A model generated the notes under the pieces. That model did not search any database. It worked only from the letters and a program-made list of their open reading frames with translations, and was not told the DNA's origin. The translations under genes were made by a program, and so were the position numbers. This document shows positions 55,276-64,000 of a stretch of 64,000 bases of DNA, in pieces (within the stretch, counting starts at the first letter, position 1; every line of letters starts with the position of its first letter). The DNA is from Aquarana catesbeiana (taxonomy: Eukaryota; Chordata; Amphibia; Anura; Ranidae): NCBI RefSeq assembly GCF_042186555.1, contig NC_133328.1, positions 334,212,539 through 334,276,538 on the forward strand. Reading direction: 5' to 3'.

Positions 55276-55560
55276 ATGCCTCTTGATGGCACATTTAAAG
55301 CCCCTTCTTGTCTGCAGCCCATATGGGTAGGAGGTGTTTTGTCTGTTTTCTAATTTAGGGATGGTACCTATGGATCAACATGAGAAAGGATAGGATGAGC
55401 TCACCTTTTTTGAGTCTCTGGGCATTTAATTTTTTGGTGGTTGACACCATATAGCGAGGGCATGCTTTACTTCGGGGGTCGATCGTGGTCCACCTGTCGA
55501 CCACGAACAGGTTCCTGCACCGTCGACCCCCCGCCTTCTAGGTGCCGGTCTTTGACTTCC
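55276..55560. other. Non-coding sequence with short palindrome
   Basis: TCGATCGTGGTCCACCTGTCGACCACGAACAGG near 55481-55513 contains a CGTGGTC/GACCACG hairpin. Nothing coding. Confidence 0.4.
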
Positions 55561-55785
55561 TCCTAACCTCCACCGCAGCTCTGCCATGCTTTCTGTGTCC
55601 TGGTTGCAGGCTCTTTCTCCCTCCTGCCTCCAGCCTCTTCCGTTACTCCATCGCGCCGCCTGTGTCCCGGTCCCAGGCTCTCTCTCCCTCCTGCCTCCAG
55701 CCTCCTTGGCAGCTCCACCACACCTTCTGTGTCCTGGTCCCAGGCTCTCTCTCCCTCCCACCTCCAGCCTCCTCAGCGGCTGTTA
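55561..55785. repeat. Three-copy ~67-bp pyrimidine-rich tandem repeat
   Basis: Units start near the successive CTCCCTCCTGCCTCCAGCCTC motifs (about 55617, 55685 and 55752 as CTCCCTCCCACCTCCAGCCT) and each ends CCTGGTCCCAGGCTCTCTC or a close variant. Frames over it are low-complexity. Confidence 0.8.
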
Positions 55786-56230
55786 TCAGTGACCAGCACA
55801 GACCGGGAAGAAGCACAGCTCGGGACTGAGGACAGGGGAAGGACCCGGACAAATTTTAAGTTAAACAGCTGGTGATTGATTGCTAGGACACAGGGTGGTC
55901 TTAAGCAACCAATTACCAACTTGCTAATATGACAATTGACTCTGCCAGCTCCCGCCCTAAGCACCTCTGTGCTGCCTCCCAGTCTCCTGCGGAAATGGGT
56001 AAGACACTGCTATGGGAGGCAAGGGGGGGGCAGAAGTTACTGCTATGGGGGGTGATGGGGCAAAAGAACACTGTTATGGGCAGGGTCACACCCATAGCAG
56101 TGTCCTCTACCACCCTTCACATCACCCCCCCAAATGCAGCGTAAGTTTGAAGAGGCATGGGATTATGAGTCCTCTGGGTCACTAAGGATGACATTGTCAG
56201 GAACTACCTCCCTCTAGCCACATACAACTC
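55786..56230. other. Non-coding flank of the hAT relic
   Basis: Contains the inverted motif CACTGCTATGGG and CCCATAGCAGTGTC (56007 and 56090) framing a GGGGGG-rich block. No gene recognised. Confidence 0.4.
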
Positions 56231-56237
56231 CATGGGT

Positions 56238-57832
56238 TTATGGGGACTGAAAACCATCCCTTGAAGACTGCTGCATGTTATCCTCTACATCCATGCTGAC
56301 ACAATCCTCCTCATCTTCCTCCTGTGTGTTTGGTGGCCCCGCAGGAATGGAATCTGCAATAAGGGGGCCTTGAGAGGAAAGGAAGTCCTCCTCTTCCTCC
56401 TGCTGTTCTGCCTCAAGTGCCCTGTCCATGATTCCATGAAGTGTGTACTCCAGCAGGAAGACTAGACAGGAGGAAAGTGCCACTCATGCATGCATTATCG
56501 CTGCTCAACATCCTTGTGGCCTCCTCCAATGGTGACAGGACAGTGCATGCGTCCTTAATCAGTAGCCACTGGCGTGGCAAAAAGAAGCCATGCTCCCCTG
56601 AGCCTGGCCTGGGCCATACTCACACAGGTACTCATTGATGGCCCTCTGATGTGTGTGCAGCCACTGCAGCATTGCCAATGTTGAGTTCCACCTAGTGGGC
56701 ATGTCACAAATAAGGTAGTTGGTGGGCAGGTTGAATTCCCGTTGAATGTCAGCCAGCCGAGCACTGACATTGTATGACCACCGGAAATTACCACAGACTT
56801 TTATGGCCTGCCTCAGAAGATCTTGTAAGCCTGGATACCTGATCAAGAAATGCTGCACCACCAAATTCAGGACATGTGCTAAGCATAGAACATGTGTCAA
56901 GTGTCCCTGTCGGAGAGCAGAGAGAAGATTGGTGCCATTGTTGCATACAACCATTCCTGGCTGAAGCTGGCATGGCGTCAACCACCTCTGAGCCTGCCCC
57001 TGCAGAGCAGACAGAATCTCTGGCCTAGTATGGCTCCTGTCCCCTAAGCAGACCAACTCAAGCACCACATGGCATCTTTTTGCCTGACTGCTTGTGTAGC
57101 CTCTTGAATGCTTATGGAGTACTGCTGGTCCAGAGGACAAATCTGCAGAAGAGGCCATAGAGGAAGAGGGCGTGGAGGAGAGAGCTGTGGCAGAATCACC
57201 ACTAGCATTTTGTAGGCGTGGTGGCGGAAAAAGCTCCAACAATACTGAACCCTGTTCTGCATCCTCCCCAGCTGCCAGAAGAGTTACTCAGTGTGCCGTG
57301 AAGGAAAGGTGACGTCCCTGCCCATGCCTGCTGGACCATGAGTCAGTGGTAATATGCACCTTACTGCTGACCGCCCTGTCCAACGAGGCCAAAACATTGC
57401 CTTCCACATGCTGGTAGAGAGCCGGAATGGCCTTCCATGAAAAGAAATGGCCTCCTCCAATGGTGACAGGACAGTGCATGCATCCTTAATCAGTAGCCAC
57501 TGGTGTGGCAAAAAGAAGCCAAGCTCCCCTGAGCCTGTCCTGGTGCCATACTCACACAGGTACTCATTGATGGCCCTCTGCTGTGTGTGTAGCCACTGCA
57601 GCATTGCCAATGTTGAGTACCACCTGGTGGGCATGTCACAAATAAGGCGGTTGGTGGGCAGGTTGAATTCCCCTTGAATGTCAGCCAGCCGAGCACTGGC
57701 ATTGTATGACCACAGGAAATTACCACAGACTTTTCTGGCCTGCCTCAGAAGATCTTGTAAGCCTGGGTAGCTGGTCAAGAAATGCTGCACCACCAAATTC
57801 AGGATGCATGCTAAGCATAGAACATGTGTCAA
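56238..57832 (-). pseudogene. hAT (ZBED-type) transposase relic with 931-bp internal tandem duplication
   Basis: Minus-strand order: copy A (57832-57440) with HVLCLACILNLVVQHFL, LICDMPTRWYSTLAMLQWLH, QQRAINEYLCEYG and LIKDACTVLSPLEEA. It is fused to a segment from further upstream in the gene (HITTDSWSSRHGQGRHLSF, 57350-57290). Then come LELFPPPRLQNASG and CHVVLELVCLGDRSHTRPEI, then copy B (57000-56510) with HVLCLAHVLNLVVQHFL, MPTRWNSTLAMLQWLH and QRAINEYLCEYG. An acidic stretch (56440-56300, EQQEEEEDFLSSQ) ends it. The anchor CCTCCTCCAATGGTGACAGG recurs at 56520 and 57451, a 931-bp period. The BED finger and N-terminus are missing. Stops separate the blocks. Confidence 0.85.
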
Positions 57833-57849
57833 GTGTCCCTGTCAGAGGG

Positions 57850-58155
57850 CAGAGAGAATTTCCCCCCATTTTTATATATTAACTACTTGTCAACCGGGCC
57901 ATAGCCGAATGACGGCTACAGCACGGTTGGCTAATTCTGGCAGGGCGTACAATGACGTCCTCCCAGAGTCGCACTTCCCACATGCCCCCTGGGGTGTGCA
58001 CCCGGGAATGTCCATGACCGTCGGGTCCTTGGGACCCAGCACGTCACGGAACGGGGTAAAGGGCCAATGACAGTGGCCCTTTACCACGTGATCACTCCCT
58101 CCAATGACAGAGTGATCACTTGTCAACAAACCAGAGCTTAAGGCTGGATCTGAAG
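57850..58155. repeat. Probable dispersed repeat
   Basis: TTAACTACTTGTCAACCGGG resembles the AACCACTTCCCGACCGG start of the 53.3-kb repeat. CCACGTGATCACTC/GAGTGATCACTTG near 58084 forms a short inverted pair. No gene seen. Confidence 0.4.
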
Positions 58156-59201
58156 TGCCCACAGCACTGATCTGTGCCCATCCATGGCTCATCCATGCTC
58201 ATTCATGCTCATCCATGTGCATCTATGGCTCATCCATGCCCAACCATGGCTTATTCATGTCCATCCGTGGATCATTCATGCCTCATTCATGGTTCATTCA
58301 TGCCCATCCATGGCTCATTCATGCTCATCCATGGCTCATTCATGTCCATCAATTGGCTCATTCATGCCTCAGTCATGGCTCATTCATGCTTATCCATGGC
58401 TCATTAATGCTCATCCATGCCACGCCGGTGCCCACTCATGCCTCCTTCATCCTTATCCATGCCACATCAATGCTCATCCGTGCCTATCCATGCTACATCA
58501 GTGCCCATACATGCCACATCAGTGCTCATTCATGCCACTTCTGTGCTCATCGGTGCCTCATCCATGCCACATCAGTGCTCATCCATGCCACATCCATGCT
58601 ACATCCATGCCACATCCATGCCACACCAGTGCTCATCTGTGCCACATCCATGCTACATCAGTGCTTATCCGTGCCACATCAGTGCTCATCCATGCCACAT
58701 CAGTTCTCATCCATGCCACATCCATGCCACATCAGTGCTCATCCATGCCACATCAGTACTCATCCGTGCCACATCCATGCCACATCAGTGCTTACCCGTG
58801 CCACATCCATGCTACATCAGCACTCATCCATGCCACATCAGTTCTCATCCATGCCACATCCATGCAACATCAGTACTCATCCATGCCACATCAGTACTCA
58901 TCCATGCCACATCAGTGCTCATCTGTGCCACAAACATGCCACACCAGTGCTCATCCATGCCACATCAGTACTCATCCATGCCACATCAGTTCTCATCAGT
59001 GCCACATGCATGCCACATCAGTGCTTATCTGTGCCACATCAGTACTCATCTGTGCCACATCCATGGCTCATTCATGCCCCATTCATGGCTCATTCATGCT
59101 CATCCACAGCTTATTCATGCCCATCCATGGTTCATTCATGTCCACCCATGGCTCATTCATGCCTAATTCATGGCTCATTCATGCTCATCCATGGCTCATT
59201 C
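58156..59201. repeat. Satellite block 1, ~21-bp units
   Basis: Tandem units on the theme CATGCCACATCAGTGCTCATC (21 bp). A CATGGCTCATTCATGCTCATC variant is common at the edges (58180-58420 and 59060-59200). Since 21 is a multiple of three and the units lack stops, all three plus frames stay open for 249-373 codons. These are repeat artefacts rich in His, Cys, Ser and Pro. Confidence 0.93.
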
Positions 59202-60822
59202 ATATTGAGAATGATAGAAGGGTTTGGCGCTGTTCCTTTTGGTTGGATAATTCCCTACCTTCATATAGGTTACTAAATGCAAATTAAAAATATATAAATT
59301 CCTAGGTGCACCGTGCATATGTCAAATAAATATTCTGCTACAATATTGTACAATCATAGGTGATACATAGACATTGGATATATACCTCAAATATAGTGGT
59401 ATTGAAGAAGGGAGTGGGGGGGGGGGAGAAGGGAAAAAAAAGGGGGGGGGGAGGGGAGGGGAAGGAAGGTGGATGGAGGGTGTAGGTGGGGGGAGGGGGA
59501 GGTGTAGGAGATCTGCTCCTGAGAAAAAAATTGGCAATATCAAGATAAAGTGCAAACGTGCTAGTGAAATTCAAAAAAATCCTTATATGTGATACACTTG
59601 TTGTCAAATTCTTTAGTATGTCTCTTATGCAATTTCTTGTGCTGTTACGGTGATAATCCTTCACTTATAATATATCCTTGCTCTGAAAGTGCAGCCACTC
59701 ACCAGATCACTTCACCCCTGCGGGGGTAGTAGGCAGTTACAGTTTTTACGCCACTGTACAGCGATCGCTGGCGGGCTCAGGTTCGTGGTATATCATATGT
59801 AAAGAGAGAGGGAGTGCCCATAGCGTAAAATTGCTTTAAAAAGTTTTATTACACAAAATAGAAGGGTACTCACACTTTTACAATGAAAATCAAGCGAAAT
59901 GGTAAAAAACGTCAAAAACGTCACAAATGTCCTTCAGCGCTGGTACAGGAGGTGATGTTTGGGAAGCACAGATTAGGCCACGCCCTACGCGTTTCGTCGT
60001 TAGGACGTCTACGGGAGCGTCCTAACGACGAAACGCGTAGGGCGTGGCCTAATCTGTGCTTCCCAAACATCACCTCCTGTACCAGCGCTGAAGGACATTT
60101 GTGACGTTTTTGACGTTTTTTACCATTTCGCTTGATTTTTATTGTAAAAGTGTGAGTACCCTTCTATTTTGTGTAATAAAACTTTTTAAAGCAATTTTAC
60201 GCTATGGGCACTCCCTCTCTCTTTACATATGATATACCACGAACCTGAGCCCGCCAGCGATCGCTGTACAGTGGCGTAAAAACTGTAACTGCCTACTACC
60301 CCCGCAGGGGTGAAGTGATCTGGTGAGTGGCTGCACTTTCAGAGCAAGGATATATTATAAGTGAAGGATTATCACCGTAACAGCACAAGAAATTGCATAA
60401 GAGACATACTAAAGAATTTGACAACAAGTGTATCACATATAAGGATTTTTTTGAATTTCACTAGCACGTTTGCACTTTATCTTGATATTGCCAATTTTTT
60501 TCTCAGGAGCAGATCTCCTACACCTCCCCCTCCCCCCCACCTACACCCTCCATCCACCTTCCTTCCCCTCCCCTTCCCCCCCCCCCTTTTTTTCCCTTCT
60601 CCCCCCCCACTCCCTTCTTCAATACCACTATATTTGAGGTATATATCCAATGTCTATGTATCACCTATGATTGTACAATATTGTAGCAGAATATTTATTT
60701 GACATATGCACGGTGCACCTAGGAATTTATATATTTTTAATTTGCATTTAGTAACCTATATGAAGGTAGGGAATTATCCAACCAAAAGGAACAGCGCCAA
60801 ACCCTTCTATCATTCTCAATAT
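59202..60822. repeat. 1.6-kb near-perfect palindrome inserted in the satellite
   Basis: Arms 59202-60007 and 60018-60822 (about 805 bp each) flank the 10-bp centre TCTACGGGAG. Paired coordinates sum to about 120024. The outer tips are ATATTGAGAATG and CATTCTCAATAT. Each arm holds a strongly G-rich or C-rich block (59403-59500; 60520-60610). The centre carries GACGAAACGCGTAGGGCG and its complement, the PLE-end motif. Only scattered mismatches are visible (for example ACAATGAAAATC versus ACAATAAAAATC). No RT is present. Confidence 0.9.
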
Positions 60823-60930
60823 ATCTTAGCTGTCCCCATTTAGGGTGACTGCTTGTTGGGAGGCAGCAGTTCCAAACTTCACCAAATAAGCCTTTACTTC
60901 CACTGCGCGGGTTCACCATCCCTTTACATG
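60823..60930. other. Unique spacer between palindrome and satellite block 2
   Basis: About 100 bp without repeats (CTGTCCCCATTTAGGGTGAC onward). It is not mirrored on the left side of the palindrome. Confidence 0.5.
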
Positions 60931-62530
60931 GCTCATTCATGCTTATCCATGGCTCATTAATGCTCATCCATGCCTCATCCATGCCACATCGGTGCCCACT
61001 CATGCCTCATTCATGCTTATCCATGCCACATCAGTGCTCATCCGTGCCCATCCATGCTACATCAGTGCCCATACATGTCACATCAGTGCTCATTCATGCC
61101 ACTTCTGTGCTCATCCATGCCTCATCCATGCCACATCAGTGCTCATCCATGCCACATCAGTGCTCATCCATGCCACATCCATACTACATCCGTGCCACAT
61201 CCATGCCACACCAGTGCTTATCTGTGCCACATCCATGCCACATCAGTTCTCACCCATGCCACATCCATGCTACATCAGCACTCATCCATGCCACATCAGT
61301 TCTCATCTGTGCCACATCCATGCCACATCAGTACTCATCCATGCCACATCAGTACTCATCCATGCCACATCAGTGCTCATCTGTGCCACAAACATGCCAC
61401 ACCAGTGCTCATCCGTGCCACATCAGTTCTCATCCATGCCACATCATTTCTCATCCGTGCCACATCCATGCCACATCAGTGCTCATCCATGCCACATCAG
61501 TACTCATCCGTGCCACATCCATGCCACATCAGTGCTCACCCGTGCCACATCCATGTTACATCAGCACTCATCCATGCCACATCAGTTCTCATCCGTGCGA
61601 CATCCATGCCACATCAGTACTCATCCATGCCACATCAGTACTCACCCATGCCACATCAGTGCTCATCTGTGCCACAAACATGCCACATCAGTGCTTATTT
61701 GTGCCACATCAGTACTCATCTGTGCCACATCCATGTCACATCCATGGCTCATTCATGCCTCATTCATGGCTCATTCATGCTCATCCACGGCTTATTCATG
61801 CCCATCCATGATTCATTCATGTCCACCCATGGCTCATTTATGTCTCATTCATGGCTCATTCATGCTCATCCATGGCTCATTCATGCTTATACATGGCTCA
61901 TTAATGCTCATCCATGCCTCATCCATGCCACATTGGTGCCCACTCATGCCTCATTCATGCCTCTTCAGTGCTCATCCGTGCCCATCCATGCTACATCAGT
62001 GCCAATACATGTCACATCAGTGCTCATTCATGCCACTTCTGTGCTCATCCATGCCACATCAGTGCTCATCCATGCCACATCAGTGCTCATCCATGCCACA
62101 TCCATACTACATCCGTGCCACATCCATGCCACACCAGTGCTTATCTGTGCCACATCCATGCCACATCAGTGCTTATCCGTGCCACATCAGTGCTCATTCA
62201 TGCCACATCAGTTGTCATCCGTGCCACATCCATGCCACATCAGTACTCATCCATGCCACATCAGTGCTCATCTGTTCCACATACATGCCATATCAGTGCT
62301 CATCTGTGCCACATCAGTGCTCATCCATGCCACATCAGTTCTCATCTGTGCCACATCCATGCCACATCAGTGCTTATCTGTGCCACATCAGTGCTCATCC
62401 GTGCCACACCCATGTCACATCAGTGCCCATCTGTGTCAAATCCATGCCACATCAGTTCTCACCCATGCCACATCAGTTCTAATCTGTGCCACATCCATGC
62501 CACTACATGCTCCTCAATGCCTCACAAAAG
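60931..62530. repeat. Satellite block 2, ~21-bp units
   Basis: The same unit family as block 1, with higher-order structure: edge-type GGCTCATTCATGC units recur in the middle (61740-61910), suggesting a larger repeat of roughly 950 bp that contains both variants. Plus-frame openings of 213-521 codons are artefacts. Confidence 0.93.
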
Positions 62531-62950
62531 TGTAATATTTAATGTATGCCCCTAGAACACCTGATTGTGCTCCCTGCATGTTGGGCCTCTGTATGTGGCC
62601 AGGCTGTGGAAAAGTCCCACACATGTGGTATCGCCATAATCACAAGGAGTAGCAGAATATATTTATATATTTTGGGGTGTCATTTTTGCTATGTACATGC
62701 TATGTGTTAGAAATATCTTATATATGGACAACATGGACAACTTTGTGTTTGCGTTTTCATTTTTTTTCCACATTTTTCAAGAACTTATATGTGGCCAGGG
62801 TGTGTAAACAACTCACACATGTGGTATCGGTGGTAATTGCAAGTATGCATATGCTGTGTGTGAGAAACAACCTGTTAATATGACAATTTTGTGAAAAAAA
62901 AAACCCATAAAAAAATCAATTTTCAGTGATTGGCACCATAGCTTATAGAC
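62531..62950. other. Non-coding, short direct repeat
   Basis: ATGTGGCCAGGCTGTGGAAA...CACACATGTGGTATCG at 62594 recurs, diverged, at 62790 (ATGTGGCCAGGGTGTGTAAA). The spacing is about 196-197 bp. No gene. Confidence 0.5.
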
Positions 62951-62959
62951 TCTATTACT

Positions 62960-64000
62960 TTCACAAAGACCAAATAATATACACTGATTTTTAAATAGTG
63001 AATAGTGAAATAGTGAATGTATCATATTCGTTTTTTGTTCCTCCGAAAAGGTCCTCCCCAAATCTGTTTCCCATTTCCGGAGGAAAGGTAACTGATAGTT
63101 CTCCAATGGTTTAATCAACAACGCATACATTCTGGAGACAGCATGCTTTATTGGTTCAGTCTCCATACAATATTTCTCAAGTGGTAACAGATTCTGATCC
63201 AGAGGACTTGGCGGTAACCTAGTACATAGATAATGTCATAGTTGTACCGCCGCCCAAAAATCAAATTGGAAGGGGCCATTTCTGTCTACCAATTCCTGCA
63301 CTGTTGGCCATCTGCCAGATCTCAGAAAATGCAATGCCTGGTACAGTCCCCGTTTGATCAGGAAGTCAAAAGGTCCTTTTTGTGTTCCTAATATGAATTG
63401 CGGGTTCCCCAATATAGGTACTATGGGTGATTCCTGTGTTGATAACTTACCCTTAAATAAGAGGTTATAACAGACACGGAGGGTAGGTCCTATTGTTGGG
63501 TGTGTCTTAGTTTTAGATGCCAACTCCTTAAAACACCAAGGGGCCCTATACAGTAACTCACCACTCTGCGCTTGCTTCAATCCTGGCCAGATTTTAAGTT
63601 CTCCATGTCGGCACCAATCCAACAGGCGGCCCAGATGTACTGCCTGGTAATATTTATATATATCTGGGACAGCCAGCCCCCCGTTTTGTTTTGGTAGGCA
63701 CAACAGTGTCCTCCTGATCCTAGGATGTTTGTGTGCTCTGATGAATTTTGTAAATAATGTTTGTATATTTCTAAAGAACTTCCTAGGGATTGCAATTGAG
63801 ATTGCCTGAAGGAGGTACAGAATCTTTGGTAGAATATTCATTTTAATTATATTGCTTCTTCCAAACCAGGAATGTAATCCCTTATGCCATCTCTCCAATA
63901 AGCCTTGCACCTTTTTTAACGCTGGCAGGAAATTAAGCTCATATGTTTTAGAAGGGTCCACTGCTATACAAGTCCCTAAATACTTCAGGAATTGATCTGC
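62960..64000 (-). pseudogene. L1/Tx1-type LINE ORF2 C-terminal region, runs off the window
   Basis: A minus-strand ORF of 241 residues (63961-63236), open back to the window edge, matches the post-RT part of L1 ORF2: ALKKVQGLLERWHKGLHSWF, GRSNIIKMNILPKILYLLQ, RRTLLCLPKQNGGLAVPDIY and KYYQAVHLGRLLDWC. After a break near 63200, METEPIKHAVSRMYALLIKP and FLRKWETDLGRTFSEEQ (63166-63040) continue the domain in another frame, then homology fades. The catalytic RT and endonuclease would lie beyond base 64000. Confidence 0.85.

Noticed and set aside
60018..60045. Functional hammerhead at the centre of the 1.6-kb palindrome
   Set aside because: GACGAAACGCG is present, but CTAACGA lacks the G of CUGANGA and no stem II lies between the boxes; at best a remnant.
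58156..62530. Plus-strand ORFs of 249-521 codons, and a superficially CRISPR-like regular repeat pattern
   Set aside because: The frames are translations of a stop-free 21-bp satellite and exist in all three frames. Repeats are contiguous with no unique spacers, and the sequence is from a vertebrate.

Overview
The window looks like repeat-dense intergenic or intronic DNA from a large amphibian genome, probably a true frog (Ranidae). The evidence is the mix of elements: PIF/Harbinger elements with termini TGCCCCGTACACACGG, Penelope-like retroelements with hammerhead-like GAAACGCGT motifs, L1/Tx1-type LINEs, Tc1-like and hAT transposons, and long (TA)n tracts. The species is an inference. I found no convincing host protein-coding exon, no tRNA or rRNA gene and no prokaryotic feature. 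Every recognisable coding region belongs to a mobile element.

The most informative region is 1.8-18 kb. Two PIF/Harbinger DNA transposons (H1, 1791-10558; H2, 10805-17980) lie in the same orientation 246 bp apart, each with intact ends and a 3-bp TAA or TTA target duplication. Both share one three-gene plan. A spliced DDE transposase (+) faces a three-exon Myb/SANT-like gene (-), with a ~215-bp inverted repeat between their converging 3' ends. The Myb/SANT gene diverges from a spliced MADF-domain gene (+) across a ~290-bp GC-box-containing spacer. Exon phases agree between copies: both Myb/SANT models give 642 nt (213 codons plus stop). Damage is reciprocal. H1 has lost transposase exon 2 and has a stop early in its Myb gene, but its MADF gene is intact. 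H2 has an intact 383-aa transposase, but its Myb gene has two stops and its MADF gene a 5-bp deletion. A young LTR retrotransposon (4207-7426; two 654-bp LTRs with about four differences; GCATT duplication) sits in the large intron of H1's Myb gene. It carries one large minus-strand ORF that I do not recognise.

From 18 to 46 kb the window is dominated by Penelope-like elements (PLEs), all with minus-strand coding remains: RT at 19.8-22.5 kb, RT plus GIY-YIG endonuclease at 28.6-31.0 kb, and RT plus endonuclease at 43.5-45.0 kb. Their flanking repeats form large inverted arms (22.7-25.6 kb with 31.0-31.4 kb; 39.6-41.2 kb with 45.0-46.2 kb). Two Tc1-like elements, an L1 3' fragment, a Harbinger MITE and several minisatellites are interspersed. 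One 501-bp palindrome (34787-35287) appears perfect by eye.

From 46 to 64 kb there are G/C-rich dispersed repeats, a mariner-type MITE (47243-47379), an L1 ORF1 relic, TTAA-flanked MITEs, AT-rich single-copy-looking DNA (50.1-53.3 kb), a solo LTR related to the 4.2-kb element, a tandemly duplicated hAT transposase relic, and a 21-bp-type satellite (58.2-62.5 kb). The satellite is split by a ~1.6-kb palindrome (59202-60822) whose arms are almost identical. The window ends inside an L1 ORF2 3' fragment that continues past base 64000.
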